64,000 bases of DNA from Flavobacterium amniphilum. GTDB lineage: Bacteria > Bacteroidota > Bacteroidia > Flavobacteriales > Flavobacteriaceae. This document shows, piece after piece, positions 42,784-51,392 of this stretch (positions are counted from its first letter, which is position 1; each line of letters starts with the position of its first letter). The position numbers and the translations under genes were made by a program. The DNA is taken from assembly GCF_023634845.1 (NCBI RefSeq), contig NZ_JAMLJL010000009.1, forward strand, positions 122,858 through 186,857. The letters are read 5' to 3'. The notes beneath the pieces are model-generated. The model saw only the letters and a program-made list of their open reading frames with translations. It was not told the DNA's origin and ran no database searches.

Positions 42784-44571
42784 TTAAGATTCTTTCGGAA
42801 GGTAAATGCTGAAAATAGCCCCTTTGTCCGGATTTCCTTCGGCAAAGATGTAGCCTTTGTGGTTTTCGACAATTTTTTTACAGATGGCCAATCCGATTCC
42901 GGTTCCGTCATATTCTGTTTTTCCGTGAAGACGGCTGAATAAGGCAAATATTTTTTCGGCATATTGCTGGTCAAAACCGATGCCGTTATCTTCAAAAGTG
43001 ATTTTATGATATTTGTCCTTGACTGAAAGGTTCAAGATGGCTTCATTTTCGGCAATAATTTCAGTTTGTCTGATTTCGATAAACGGAGCAACATTTTCCT
43101 TACTGTATTTTAATGAATTATGAATTAAATTAGTGAACAGTTGTTGCATTTGGAACGGAATTGCATTTAAAACCGGAAGTTTGTCATACTTAATTGTTGC
43201 TTTGGTATCTTCAATGAATTGGTTTAATTCAGTTTTTGAATTTTCAAGAAGTGTATTCAAGTCTGTTTTTTCAAATACACTTTCGGCTCTTGTTGTTCTT
43301 GAAAATTGTAATAAATCATCAATAAGTACGCGCATTCTTCCAGCTGAAACTTTAATACGGTTTAAATATTGCTGCCCGGCTTCCGAAATTGCTCCGTATT
43401 CTTTCTCAATTAGTCTTGAAATAAATGTTTCTATTTTACGCAGCGGTTCCTGTAAATCATGACTTGCCACATAATTGAACGCTTGTAATTCCTTGTTGTT
43501 TGCTTCCAGAATTCGGTTTCTTTCTTCTAACTCCTGACCGGCAGTAATTTCATCGGTAATATCAGTTGTGGTGCCAATTAAAATGTGCTCGCCGGATTTG
43601 TTTTCAACGACTCTGCCTATTGCCTTGAAGTGACGTAAAGTTCCGTCTTTTCTTATGACACGGTACATGAAAGGAGCTAATATCTCCTGATGGATCATTT
43701 TGTATGAAGTTTCTTTTACACCATTAATGTCTTCAGGATGAACATGTTTAAGGAAATCTTCCCGCGTGGCTTTGAAGCTTTTAGGTTCATAGCCAAATAA
43801 ACGGTATTCGTTGTCTGAAAAAATATATTCATAAGTTTCCAGATTTAAAAACCAGGTTCCATAATTCCCCACTATTTCAGCCAGATTGGATGATTCGTTT
43901 GCAACGATTAATTCGTCGTTATTCTGTTTGATGTTGTTCAGATCAGCATTCATCTTGAAATAAGCCAGTGATAATAATCCAAGAATAAATAACAATAAAA
44001 GATAAATGATGACTGGTGTTATGTTTTGGTTGTCTTCATAGTTGGCTTTTCTGATGTCGAGTAGCTTTTCTTCAAGTTTTACCATTTTGTTTACCTGCAC
44101 CTTGATGTCATAAATTGCTTTTTTACCGGAAAGCAATTCATCGGAAAAGTTATCGGTATGAGTGCCGGATTCCACAATTTTGAAAGCATGGTTTACATTC
44201 TCATATTTGGCGATGACCAGTTTTTCAAGTATTTCGGTGTTTTTTCGCTGTTCCGGATTTTCTTCAGTGAGTTTTTTTACTTTATCAAGTGATTTTTGAA
44301 CGTCTTTTTTGTAGATATTGATGGCAAATTTTATCGTTTGGTCTTTGGTTAACAGATAATCTCTTTTGGCGACTTCTATATCTTTAATGTCGGCATATAA
44401 GTGCTCTAATTCGATGGCAGTTCTATAGGTATGATTGACCCATTTCGCTGAATTTGAAAGCGAATGAATATGCTTGAGGCTGATACCCGCTATGAAAAAA
44501 ATAATGGCGATGGAGATAACGAATATCACCTTCAGAAATAACGGGGGTCTATAGATTTTTATAAAGTCCAT
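42784..44571 (-). CDS. Membrane sensor histidine kinase with CHASE3-like and PAS domains, 595 aa
   Basis: Two membrane helices (about residues 11-31 and 185-205) enclose a CHASE3-type helical sensor region (VNHTYRTAIELEHLYADIKD ... AKRDYLLTKD). A PAS/PAC domain (about 230-345, YIFSDNEYRLFGYEP, with GEHILIGTTTDITD) precedes the HisKA domain with phospho-acceptor His371 in VASHDLQEPLRKIE. The ATPase domain shows the N box LIHNSLKYS, ITFEDNGIGF (G1) and GTGIGLAICKKIV (G2). It starts two bases after the response regulator gene ends, last in a five-gene operon. Such bacteriophytochrome-like kinases often signal to a single-domain response regulator, present here. Confidence 0.93.
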   Translation of the reverse strand: MDFIKIYRPPLFLKVIFVISIAIIFFIAGISLKHIHSLSNSAKWVNHTYRTAIELEHLYADIKDIEVAKRDYLLTKDQTIKFAINIYKKDVQKSLDKVKKLTEENPEQRKNTEILEKLVIAKYENVNHAFKIVESGTHTDNFSDELLSGKKAIYDIKVQVNKMVKLEEKLLDIRKANYEDNQNITPVIIYLLLLFILGLLSLAYFKMNADLNNIKQNNDELIVANESSNLAEIVGNYGTWFLNLETYEYIFSDNEYRLFGYEPKSFKATREDFLKHVHPEDINGVKETSYKMIHQEILAPFMYRVIRKDGTLRHFKAIGRVVENKSGEHILIGTTTDITDEITAGQELEERNRILEANNKELQAFNYVASHDLQEPLRKIETFISRLIEKEYGAISEAGQQYLNRIKVSAGRMRVLIDDLLQFSRTTRAESVFEKTDLNTLLENSKTELNQFIEDTKATIKYDKLPVLNAIPFQMQQLFTNLIHNSLKYSKENVAPFIEIRQTEIIAENEAILNLSVKDKYHKITFEDNGIGFDQQYAEKIFALFSRLHGKTEYDGTGIGLAICKKIVENHKGYIFAEGNPDKGAIFSIYLPKES

Positions 44572-44573
44572 GA

Positions 44574-45020
44574 TTACATCCGCAATAAGAAATTATCCTT
44601 GTTTAAACCCGAAGTATGGTATTGCCAATTGATTGTTACCACATCAGAAAGTACCTTTTTTAAGGTGTTGAAATCGGAAGGTTTCTTAATGTAAATATTA
44701 GCACCGCTAACAAACGTTTCTTCGATATGTTCTTCTGATGAAGAGGTTGAATAGATAGCGATGGCTATATTGTCAAATTTTGGATTGGACTTAATTTCAT
44801 GTAAAGCCTCCAGACCGTTTTTGCGGGGCATGTTTAAGTCCAAAAAAAGAACTTCCGGAAGAATAGCATCTTCCTGGTTCAGATAATCCATTAATTCGAC
44901 ACCGTCATTAAAAGTTTGTACTTTAGTGCTTATTTTCAATTCCGAAAAAGCATCGGTGAAAAATAATCTGTCGTCTTCATCATCATCGGCAAGGATAATG
45001 TGGATATATTCTTTTTCCAT
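44574..45020 (-). CDS. Single-domain response regulator (CheY/Rcp1-like), 148 aa
   Basis: A receiver domain with the acidic cluster ADDDEDDRLFF at residues 11-21, phospho-acceptor Asp61 in FLDLNMPRKNG, the switch Thr/Ser in IYSTSSSEEH and the conserved lysine in IYIKKPSD (residue 111 or 112). There is no output domain, so it acts by protein contact, like Rcp1 partners of phytochrome-type kinases. It lies directly between the AraC-type regulator and the histidine kinase in the same operon, so it is most probably this kinase's partner. Confidence 0.93.
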   Translation of the reverse strand: MEKEYIHIILADDDEDDRLFFTDAFSELKISTKVQTFNDGVELMDYLNQEDAILPEVLFLDLNMPRKNGLEALHEIKSNPKFDNIAIAIYSTSSSEEHIEETFVSGANIYIKKPSDFNTLKKVLSDVVTINWQYHTSGLNKDNFLLRM

Positions 45021-45026
45021 ATTGTG

Positions 45027-45584
45027 CTATTTGGTATTGGCTATTTCCCTTCTTTTGGCAATAATACGCTGAAATTGTGAAGGTGTGATTCCTGTTGTGT
45101 TTTTGAATTGTGTACTCAAATGTGCGACACTGGAATAATTGAGTTTATAGGCAATTTCGGTGAGAGTCAGTTTGTCGTTTACAATGAGCTGCTTGGCGTA
45201 TTCAGTTTTTTGGATGATTATATAATTCTCAATGGAAGTATACGTTACTTCGCTGAATAAATTGGATAAATATCCGTAACTGTGATTCAATTTGTCTGCC
45301 AGATAGGCTGAAGCTTTTACTGATGGTGCATTTTCACTGAAAACCATTTCGATAATAGCATCTTTAATTTTTTGTACCAAAACCGTTTTCTGGTTTTCGA
45401 TGATTTCGATACCAAATTCACTGAAAATTGAAGAGATTTCTTCCAGTTTTTCATCAGAAACAGCAGTAAGAAATTCGACTTCACCAAAACCTGTGATGTT
45501 GAATTTTATGTCCAATTCTGACAGTTTTTCCTCCAGAATTTTCCTGGTCAAAATATTGAAGTCAAACTTTAAGAATGCTTTCAT
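45027..45584 (-). CDS. AraC-type helix-turn-helix regulator, 185 aa
   Basis: The C-terminal 100 residues are an AraC/XylS DNA-binding domain with two helix-turn-helix units: IENYIIIQKTEYAKQLIVND, LTLTEIAYKLNYSSVAHLST, then QFKNTTGITPSQFQR. The first 80 residues (KFDFNILTRKILEEKLSELD) form a small alpha/beta domain of unknown ligand. It lies 6 bases before the response regulator and 2 after the MscS gene, so it may be the transcriptional output of the neighbouring signalling pair even though it lacks a receiver domain. Targets are unknown; nearby TGTTACA boxes are one candidate. Confidence 0.9.
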   Translation of the reverse strand: MKAFLKFDFNILTRKILEEKLSELDIKFNITGFGEVEFLTAVSDEKLEEISSIFSEFGIEIIENQKTVLVQKIKDAIIEMVFSENAPSVKASAYLADKLNHSYGYLSNLFSEVTYTSIENYIIIQKTEYAKQLIVNDKLTLTEIAYKLNYSSVAHLSTQFKNTTGITPSQFQRIIAKRREIANTK

Positions 45585-45586
45585 AG

Positions 45587-46450
45587 CTATTGGTTTTGTT
45601 CGTTAATTGATTTTAACTGTATCGACTCAGAGGCAATATTATGACCTTTTTGTAATAATGTTTTAAAAACTCTCAGCATGATATCACTGCGCAAGCGGGA
45701 AGCTGATGCATTTACATTTTCGGTTTTGAACCAAAACTGTGCCCTGACAATAATTGAACCTGAATTGATTTCATCAATGACAACCCTTGGTGACGGACTT
45801 TTTTCGACCTTCTCAAAACCCTTCAGGATATCTTCGATAACTTTAATTGCCTTTTCGGTGTCCTCGTTATTTTCGATGCTGATGGAAAATTCGGAACGCA
45901 GCAAATTATCGTACGTATGGTTAACCAATAAATTTTTAACCAACATGGCATTCGGAATAAAGACTTCTTTTCCGTCAGATGTTTTAATGATGGTTTCCCG
46001 AAGTGACATTTCGGTTACACGGCCTCTTACACTTTCAATTTCGATTAAATCACCTACTTTGAACGGTCTGCGGAAGGCCATTAAAATTCCGGCCAGAAAA
46101 TTTTCACCTATGTCTTTAAGTGCAAAACCAATGATGAAAGTAGTAATTCCGGCTCCTGCCAATATTCTGTCGGTCACATGACCCCAACCCAATATACTTA
46201 AGCAGATAATCACCAGGATAACCGTAAGGATAAATGCAATCAGGTTTACCAGAAAGTCGCTGGCTAATGAATCTTCCGATTTTTTATCGATGTAATCAAA
46301 AGCAATTTTCTTTAATTTTTTTATGGCAAAATACCCAATAACCAGCAGTATGATTGCTATGATGATCAACGGGAATTTGGCTATAAAGAAATGTTGGATT
46401 TCTTCCAGCGTCTGATTAAGGGTTTTATATTCCAGTAAAATACTTGTCAT
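45587..46450 (-). CDS. MscS-family small-conductance mechanosensitive channel, 287 aa
   Basis: Three N-terminal membrane helices are followed by the pore-lining TM3/beta junction GITTFIIGFALKDIGENFLA and the MscS family stretch FRRPFKVGDLIEIE. A beta-domain then follows with SVRGRVTEMSLRETIIKTSD and a C-terminal alpha/beta region. It releases solutes on membrane tension after osmotic downshock. It is second in the operon, 6 bases after the AI-2E family permease gene. Length and domain order are standard for YggB-type MscS. Confidence 0.94.
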   Translation of the reverse strand: MTSILLEYKTLNQTLEEIQHFFIAKFPLIIIAIILLVIGYFAIKKLKKIAFDYIDKKSEDSLASDFLVNLIAFILTVILVIICLSILGWGHVTDRILAGAGITTFIIGFALKDIGENFLAGILMAFRRPFKVGDLIEIESVRGRVTEMSLRETIIKTSDGKEVFIPNAMLVKNLLVNHTYDNLLRSEFSISIENNEDTEKAIKVIEDILKGFEKVEKSPSPRVVIDEINSGSIIVRAQFWFKTENVNASASRLRSDIMLRVFKTLLQKGHNIASESIQLKSINEQNQ

Positions 46451-46456
46451 TTTGAT

Positions 46457-47593
46457 TTATGTTGTTTCTTCTGATTCTTTTTGTTCCCTGATTTCTTCCC
46501 AATGCTCGAGCCTTATTTTGGCTTTGCTTTTTAAATGTTCTTCTGAGGGTTCGCCTATAAGGAAACCGTAAGGTCTTAGGTTTGGTGTGTGGTCAAAAAT
46601 AATTTTCAAAGAGGCTGTAATCGGTAACGCCAGAATCATTCCGGCTGTTCCCCAAAGCATTGAGAACAATACTAAGGAAACTATCGATATAAAAGCATTG
46701 ACACTTACTTTTGAACCGGTTATTTTCGGGGTGATGAAGTTTCCTTCCAAAAACTGTACAAATCCAAATATACCAATCACACCAAGTGAATACCAAGCCG
46801 AATCTTTAGTAGCCAAAGCAACCAGTGCCGGTAAAAGCGACCCGATGATAATTCCTATGTAGGGAATCAACAATAAAAGTGCTGCCAGAAACCCGAAGAA
46901 AATTGCATTTTCAATTCCAAGTAAAAGCAATCCCACACTGTTTAAAACTCCCACAATAAGCATTACTGTAAATAATCCCAGAAGATAACTTTTTTGTACA
47001 TCATAAATCTTATCCAGGATGATATTCAGGAATTTGTTATTTTTCTCCGGGAAAGCTTTATGGATAAATTCAACGAAAAATTTTCGGTATAATAAGAGAA
47101 AGAAAATGTAAATCGGGATTAAGAATAAATCACTCAAAATACCCGTTGAAGAACTTAAAAAGTCCCCGATTTTTGAAAAATTATTACGGATCAGTGTTTC
47201 AAACTTGATTTCATTCTGGTCTACTAACCTGCTTTTGTTTAAGCCGAAATTGTTTTCGAAATAAGTCAGTGTTTCGTTGTATAATTCGGTTAATTTAGTC
47301 GTATATAAATCACTTTTCCCTACAAAATTTGAAATCTGTGCACTGATCAGCCAAATCAAAGTACCGATTATAAAACCAAGTATCAATAAAACTGTCAATG
47401 CTGAAAAAATGCGATTGAAACGTAATTTTTGCTCAAGGAAATTGACAATTGGAAAAACCATCACACTCAATATAACCGATATTAATAATGGTACCAAAAA
47501 AGGCTTCATGATATAAAGGATCGAGATGATGGCAATTAACGATATAAGATTGTATGCTAACTGGGCTGTAGGATTTGATGCAGGTAATTTCAT
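46457..47593 (-). CDS. AI-2E family transporter (PerM-like permease), 378 aa
   Basis: About seven to eight membrane helices with family-type segments ISILYIMKPFLVPLLISVIL, LLIPIYIFFLLLYRKFFVEF and LLLIPYIGIIIGSLLPALVA, plus VSLVLFSMLWGTAGMILALP near the end. Members of this family export quorum signals, indoles or act as Na+/H+ antiporters under osmotic and salt stress; the last would suit its place ahead of MscS. The start at 47593 (MKLPASN) is preferred to 47635. It is the first gene of the five-gene operon ending with the histidine kinase. Confidence 0.9.
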   Translation of the reverse strand: MKLPASNPTAQLAYNLISLIAIISILYIMKPFLVPLLISVILSVMVFPIVNFLEQKLRFNRIFSALTVLLILGFIIGTLIWLISAQISNFVGKSDLYTTKLTELYNETLTYFENNFGLNKSRLVDQNEIKFETLIRNNFSKIGDFLSSSTGILSDLFLIPIYIFFLLLYRKFFVEFIHKAFPEKNNKFLNIILDKIYDVQKSYLLGLFTVMLIVGVLNSVGLLLLGIENAIFFGFLAALLLLIPYIGIIIGSLLPALVALATKDSAWYSLGVIGIFGFVQFLEGNFITPKITGSKVSVNAFISIVSLVLFSMLWGTAGMILALPITASLKIIFDHTPNLRPYGFLIGEPSEEHLKSKAKIRLEHWEEIREQKESEETT

Positions 47594-47651
47594 ACGTAAA
47601 TTTAAAAATTTAATTGAAACACGATTCTTCTGCATATGATTTTTATTTTAA

Positions 47652-47673
47652 AAGCCCTGATAATTCAGGGCTT
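47652..47673 (-). terminator. Terminator of the 188-residue barrel gene
   Basis: Perfect 9-bp stem AAGCCCTGA / TCAGGGCTT with loop TAAT. It separates the barrel gene from the AI-2E operon. Confidence 0.8.
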
Positions 47674-47695
47674 GAAATTTTTTTATTGGAAGAAC

Positions 47696-48262
47696 TTATT
47701 TTCCGAGCGGGAAATTGTAGGTGACTCCAAGTCCTAAACTGCCGGTGTCATAATTTTGTGAACCTATCTCACCTTTACTTCCGGTAAATACTTTGGTGTA
47801 TTGCAACGAAATGTTCCAATGCCAGTTGTGCCAGCCTATTTCGGGTTTAATGTAAAGTCCTCCATCCGGTCTTTCCACGTCTGAATTATCGGCTACTTTT
47901 TCCAATCCGGTAATAAATCCGTACCCAACGTCACTTCCGAAGAATAATCCCGCTTCTTTTGAGTAAATCCTGATCATACCTGCAACAGGGATTACCCCAA
48001 AATCATTGTTTTCCAATCCGTCATTGTCTTTGCCAAAATATTGTTTGTATCCGGTGGCTAGACCTAAACCGAATCCCGGAGTAATTAAATTCTGGTAGGC
48101 AAAGTCGACACCTGCGGACATGGATGCATTTGATGAAGGAAGTGCAACTCCTGCATTTGCACCAATTTTAAACATATTGGTCATGTCTTCATGCTGTGCA
48201 TAAACAAATCCAACACTTAATAAACTCAACCCAAGTATCAGTTTTTTTAAAGTCGTTTCCAT
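47696..48262 (-). CDS. Small outer-membrane beta-barrel protein, 188 aa
   Basis: Signal peptide METTLKKLILGLSLLSVGFV ending in YAQ; the mature part has amphipathic beta strands such as KIGANAGVALPSSNASMSAGV, GFGLGLATGYKQYF and WHWNISLQYTKVF, ending in GLGVTYNFPLGK. This is a typical small Bacteroidota barrel with no recognised ligand. It is monocistronic. Paired TGTTACA-type boxes lie 72-107 bases upstream, resembling those in front of the 41741-42382 barrel gene. Confidence 0.82.
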   Translation of the reverse strand: METTLKKLILGLSLLSVGFVYAQHEDMTNMFKIGANAGVALPSSNASMSAGVDFAYQNLITPGFGLGLATGYKQYFGKDNDGLENNDFGVIPVAGMIRIYSKEAGLFFGSDVGYGFITGLEKVADNSDVERPDGGLYIKPEIGWHNWHWNISLQYTKVFTGSKGEIGSQNYDTGSLGLGVTYNFPLGK

Positions 48263-48333
48263 AATATGATTATTTTAATGTTTCTAATTTGTTGTGTTTA
48301 CCTTACAAAGTTCTGATTAGTCCTTAAGCTTTT

Positions 48334-48369
48334 TGTTACAGGATTTTTCTGTATTGTTATATAATTTTG
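48334..48369. promoter_or_regulatory. TGTTACA box pair, 21 bp apart
   Basis: TGTTACAGGATTTTT at 48334 and the variant TGTTATATAATTTTG at 48355, start-to-start 21 bases, as in the two pairs near 42.6 kb. The last three bases of the second box are also the -33 TTG of the pyrF promoter. Confidence 0.5.
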
Positions 48370-48397
48370 AGAATTGGGTGACAACTTCGTACTTTTG
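48367..48397 (+). promoter_or_regulatory. Promoter of pyrF
   Basis: TTG at 48367-48369, 20-base spacer, TACTTTTG at 48390-48397, 17 bases before the ATG. Confidence 0.7.
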
Positions 48398-48414
48398 CAA
48401 CACAACTTAAAAAA

Positions 48415-49230
48415 ATGACAACACAACAACTTCACTCACAAATTCAGGCTAAAAAATCATTTTTATGTATTGGTCTGGATGTCGATTTAAAAAAGATTCC
48501 AAAGCATTTATTAGAAACTGAAGATCCAATCTTTGAATTCAATAAGGCTATCATTGATGCGACACATAATTTATGTGTTTCCTATAAGCCAAATATTGCT
48601 TTTTATGAAGCATATGGATTGAAAGGATGGCAATCATTGCAGAAAACCATTCAGTATATTAATCAAAACCATCCTGATATTTTTACAATTGCCGATGCTA
48701 AAAGAGGTGATATCGGGAATACATCTTCCATGTATGCGAAAGCTTTTTTTGAAGATTTAGAATTTGACTCGGTTACTGTAGCACCTTATATGGGGAAAGA
48801 TTCGGTTGAACCGTTTCTGGCTTTTGAAAATAAACATACCATTATGCTGGCATTAACCTCAAACGAAGGTGCTTTTGATTTCCAGACGCAAAATGTTGAA
48901 GGGAAGGAATTGTATAAAGTGGTTTTGGAAACTTCCAAAAAGTGGAAAAATGCACAAAACCTAATGTATGTGGTTGGTGCAACTAAAGCAGAATATTTCA
49001 CGGAAATACGTAAAATTGTTCCGGACAGTTTTTTGTTGGTTCCGGGAGTTGGAGCACAAGGCGGAAGTTTGTCAGAAGTGTGCCAATATGGAATGAATGA
49101 AAATGTAGGATTACTGATTAATTCTTCCCGTGCTGTTATTTATGCTTCAAGTGGTTTGGATTTTGCTGATAAAGCAAGAGAAGAAGCACTGAAACTCCAA
49201 CAGGAAATGGAACTCATTTTGAAAAAATAA
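48415..49230 (+). CDS. pyrF: Orotidine-5'-phosphate decarboxylase, subfamily 2, 271 aa
   Basis: Converts OMP to UMP, the last step of de novo pyrimidine synthesis. The active site D-x-K-x-x-D is [12 protein letters not shown], and the N-terminal strand is [22 protein letters not shown] near residue 210 and the terminal [10 protein letters not shown] bind phosphate. At 271 residues it is the larger type II form rather than the 230-residue E. coli type. A metal-type binding protein follows after 9 bases. Confidence 0.94.
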   Translation: MTTQQLHSQIQAKKSFLCIGLDVDLKKIPKHLLETEDPIFEFNKAIIDATHNLCVSYKPNIAFYEAYGLKGWQSLQKTIQYINQNHPDIFTIADAKRGDIGNTSSMYAKAFFEDLEFDSVTVAPYMGKDSVEPFLAFENKHTIMLALTSNEGAFDFQTQNVEGKELYKVVLETSKKWKNAQNLMYVVGATKAEYFTEIRKIVPDSFLLVPGVGAQGGSLSEVCQYGMNENVGLLINSSRAVIYASSGLDFADKAREEALKLQQEMELILKK

Positions 49231-49239
49231 TTATAAATT

Positions 49240-50076
49240 TTGGCAGAAACTATTTTTAAAGATCAGTTGGGAAACCAACATGTTTTTGAAACCGCTCCTA
49301 AAAGAATTGTTTCATTAGTACCTTCACAAACAGAATTGTTGTATGATTTAGGGTTGGAGGAAAGTATTGTCGGTATTACTAAATTCTGTGTACATCCTTT
49401 TCATTTTAAATCAACAAAAAAGATTGTTGGCGGTACTAAAAAAATACATATTGATAAAATCAAAGCTTTAGAGCCTGATATCATTATTTGTAATAAAGAA
49501 GAAAATACAAAGGAGATTGTCGATTCCCTGCAAGGTGTTTGTCCGGTTTGGGTTACTGATATCTATACTGTTGAGGATAATAACCAGATGATATTTGATT
49601 TCGGACAGTTGTTCAATAAGCGGACAGAAGCGATGAAGTGGCTTGATAAAATTAACTTTGCCCACAAAGATTTCTTGAATTTCATCAAAAATTTCGAATC
49701 ACAGAAAGTAGCTTATTTTATTTGGGCAAATCCTTATATGGTAGCCGGAGGTAATACCTTTATCAATGAACTTTTGGAATTAAATAAATTTGAAAATATT
49801 TATGCCAATAATGAGAAGTATGAAGGCAGATATCCGGAAGTAGTGGTGCAGAAAATGCGTATTCAGGGTGATCCGGATATTATTTTTCTTTCTTCGGAGC
49901 CATTTCCGTTTAAGGACGAGCATGCTTTTGAATTAGGCAGGCATACCCATCATGCCAAAACTGTTTTTGTTGATGGTGAAATGTTTTCATGGTACGGAAC
50001 ACGATTGGTTAAAGCCTTTGATTACTTTAAGAAACTACGTGCCCGTATTGGTGAAATGCATTTGCACTACCATTAA
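49240..50076 (+). CDS. Helical-backbone metal receptor / cobalamin-binding-like protein without signal peptide, 278 aa
   Basis: Matches the periplasmic binding protein family that carries cobalamin and iron chelates (BtuF-like): KRIVSLVPSQTELLYDLGLE, IVGITKFCVHP, KALEPDIIICNKEEN, then GGNTFINELLELNKFENIY. It begins with a TTG codon and no signal peptide or lipobox is visible, so it is either cytoplasmic or exported by another route; this is odd for the family. It follows pyrF by 9 bases and has no ABC permease nearby. Its ligand is unknown, but vitamin B12 is a fair guess given IcmF and the riboswitch in the window. Confidence 0.8.
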   Translation: MAETIFKDQLGNQHVFETAPKRIVSLVPSQTELLYDLGLEESIVGITKFCVHPFHFKSTKKIVGGTKKIHIDKIKALEPDIIICNKEENTKEIVDSLQGVCPVWVTDIYTVEDNNQMIFDFGQLFNKRTEAMKWLDKINFAHKDFLNFIKNFESQKVAYFIWANPYMVAGGNTFINELLELNKFENIYANNEKYEGRYPEVVVQKMRIQGDPDIIFLSSEPFPFKDEHAFELGRHTHHAKTVFVDGEMFSWYGTRLVKAFDYFKKLRARIGEMHLHYH

Positions 50077-50092
50077 AAATAATCTATCTTTA

Positions 50093-50125
50093 TTTGGATT
50101 CATTACAAATAAAAAATTATTTTTG
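50093..50125 (+). promoter_or_regulatory. Promoter of the imelysin-like gene
   Basis: TTTG at 50093-50096, 21-base spacer, TATTTTTG at 50118-50125, 31 bases before the ATG. Confidence 0.65.
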
Positions 50126-50155
50126 CATCACAAATCATTCTAAAATACTACACTT

Positions 50156-51325
50156 ATGAAAAATATTCTATCAGGATTACTGATTGTTTCTGCCGGTTGT
50201 GTTTCTTTATTCTCTTGCTCAGGCGATTCGGATAATGGAGGAGGTGCTTCTATTTCAAAGCAGGATGTATTAAAAAACTATGCTAATATTGCTTATGAAA
50301 ATTACAAAAAAGCATACGATGACGCTGTTGTTTTAGAAACTGCAATTACAACTTTTACCGCAAATCCTTCCCAGGTAAATTTTGATGATGCGAAATCTAA
50401 ATGGAAAATTGCACGTGAAAGTTACGGTACTACAGAAGCTTTCCGTTTTGCAGACGGACCAATTGATAATGCTGAAGGTCCGGAAGGTTTGCTGAATGCA
50501 TGGCCTTTAGATGAAAATTATATTGATTATGTTAATCTTGCTCCAAATGCCGGGATTATTAACAATCCTGGATTATATCCAACTATTGATAAAGCTGTTT
50601 TGGAAGGTTTGAATGAACAACAGGATGATAAAAGTATCAGTGTGGGGTACCATGCTATCGAATTTTTGCTTTGGGGACAGGATCTAACGGCTCCTTCTGC
50701 AAATTTACCGGGACAAAGGCCTTATACCGATTATCTGACTTCGGGAGGTACTGCCGCTAATCAGGCAAGAAGAGCAGCTTATCTAAATGCATGTGCCGAT
50801 TTGTTGACTGATAATTTGGCTTATTTGGTTGACCAATGGAAAGTGGGAGGAACTTACAGAAATACTTTTTTAGCAATGCCGGTTGATGATGCATTGAAAA
50901 ATGTTTATCTGGGAATTGTTACTTTGATTACTGCCGAATTGCCGGACGAGCGTATGCATACTGCTTTGGTGAATATGGATCAGGAAGATGAGCATTCATG
51001 CTTCAGTGATAATACGCACAGAGACATAGCTTTAAATCTGCAAGGTGTTATTAATATCTATAGAGGAAATTATGGAGCTGTAAACGGTCCTTCATTAGAA
51101 GATTTAGTAAGACTGAAAAGCAATTCTGTTTATCAGAATACAGAAATTTCATTGGATGAAGCAGTATTTAAAGTTGATGAAATTTTAATTCCTTTTGATA
51201 TGGCAATTTCAGGTGGTCCAAATTCTACCGAAGGAGCTAAAGTTGCAGCAGCACGTTTGCAACTGAAAGATTTCGGAGCTAATTTGCTGGCAGGAGCTAC
51301 AAAACTTGGAATTACTGTAAACTAA
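50156..51325 (+). CDS. Imelysin-family lipoprotein (IrpA-like), 389 aa
   Basis: The signal sequence ends in lipobox LFSC (Cys21), so the protein is anchored in the envelope. The imelysin signature G-x-H-x-x-E appears as SVGYHAIEFLLWGQD near residue 165, and the partner region GPEGLLNAWPLDENYIDYV precedes it. Family members (IrpA, ICMP, EfeO-like) are helical iron-uptake proteins. The gene pair with the di-heme oxidoreductase downstream is a familiar iron-acquisition arrangement. A hairpin terminator separates the two, so the second gene may be expressed by read-through. Confidence 0.92.
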   Translation: MKNILSGLLIVSAGCVSLFSCSGDSDNGGGASISKQDVLKNYANIAYENYKKAYDDAVVLETAITTFTANPSQVNFDDAKSKWKIARESYGTTEAFRFADGPIDNAEGPEGLLNAWPLDENYIDYVNLAPNAGIINNPGLYPTIDKAVLEGLNEQQDDKSISVGYHAIEFLLWGQDLTAPSANLPGQRPYTDYLTSGGTAANQARRAAYLNACADLLTDNLAYLVDQWKVGGTYRNTFLAMPVDDALKNVYLGIVTLITAELPDERMHTALVNMDQEDEHSCFSDNTHRDIALNLQGVINIYRGNYGAVNGPSLEDLVRLKSNSVYQNTEISLDEAVFKVDEILIPFDMAISGGPNSTEGAKVAAARLQLKDFGANLLAGATKLGITVN

Positions 51326-51351
51326 TTCTGTAAACAAAATATTTTTACTAG

Positions 51352-51385
51352 AAGTGTTCTTATTTATAGGAGCACTTTTTTTATT
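51352..51385 (+). terminator. Terminator after the imelysin-like gene
   Basis: Stem AAGTGTTC / GAGCACTT with one wobble and a 10-base loop, followed by seven T. It overlaps an in-frame but unlikely upstream start of the next gene. Confidence 0.7.
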
Positions 51386-51392
51386 TTTGGGC

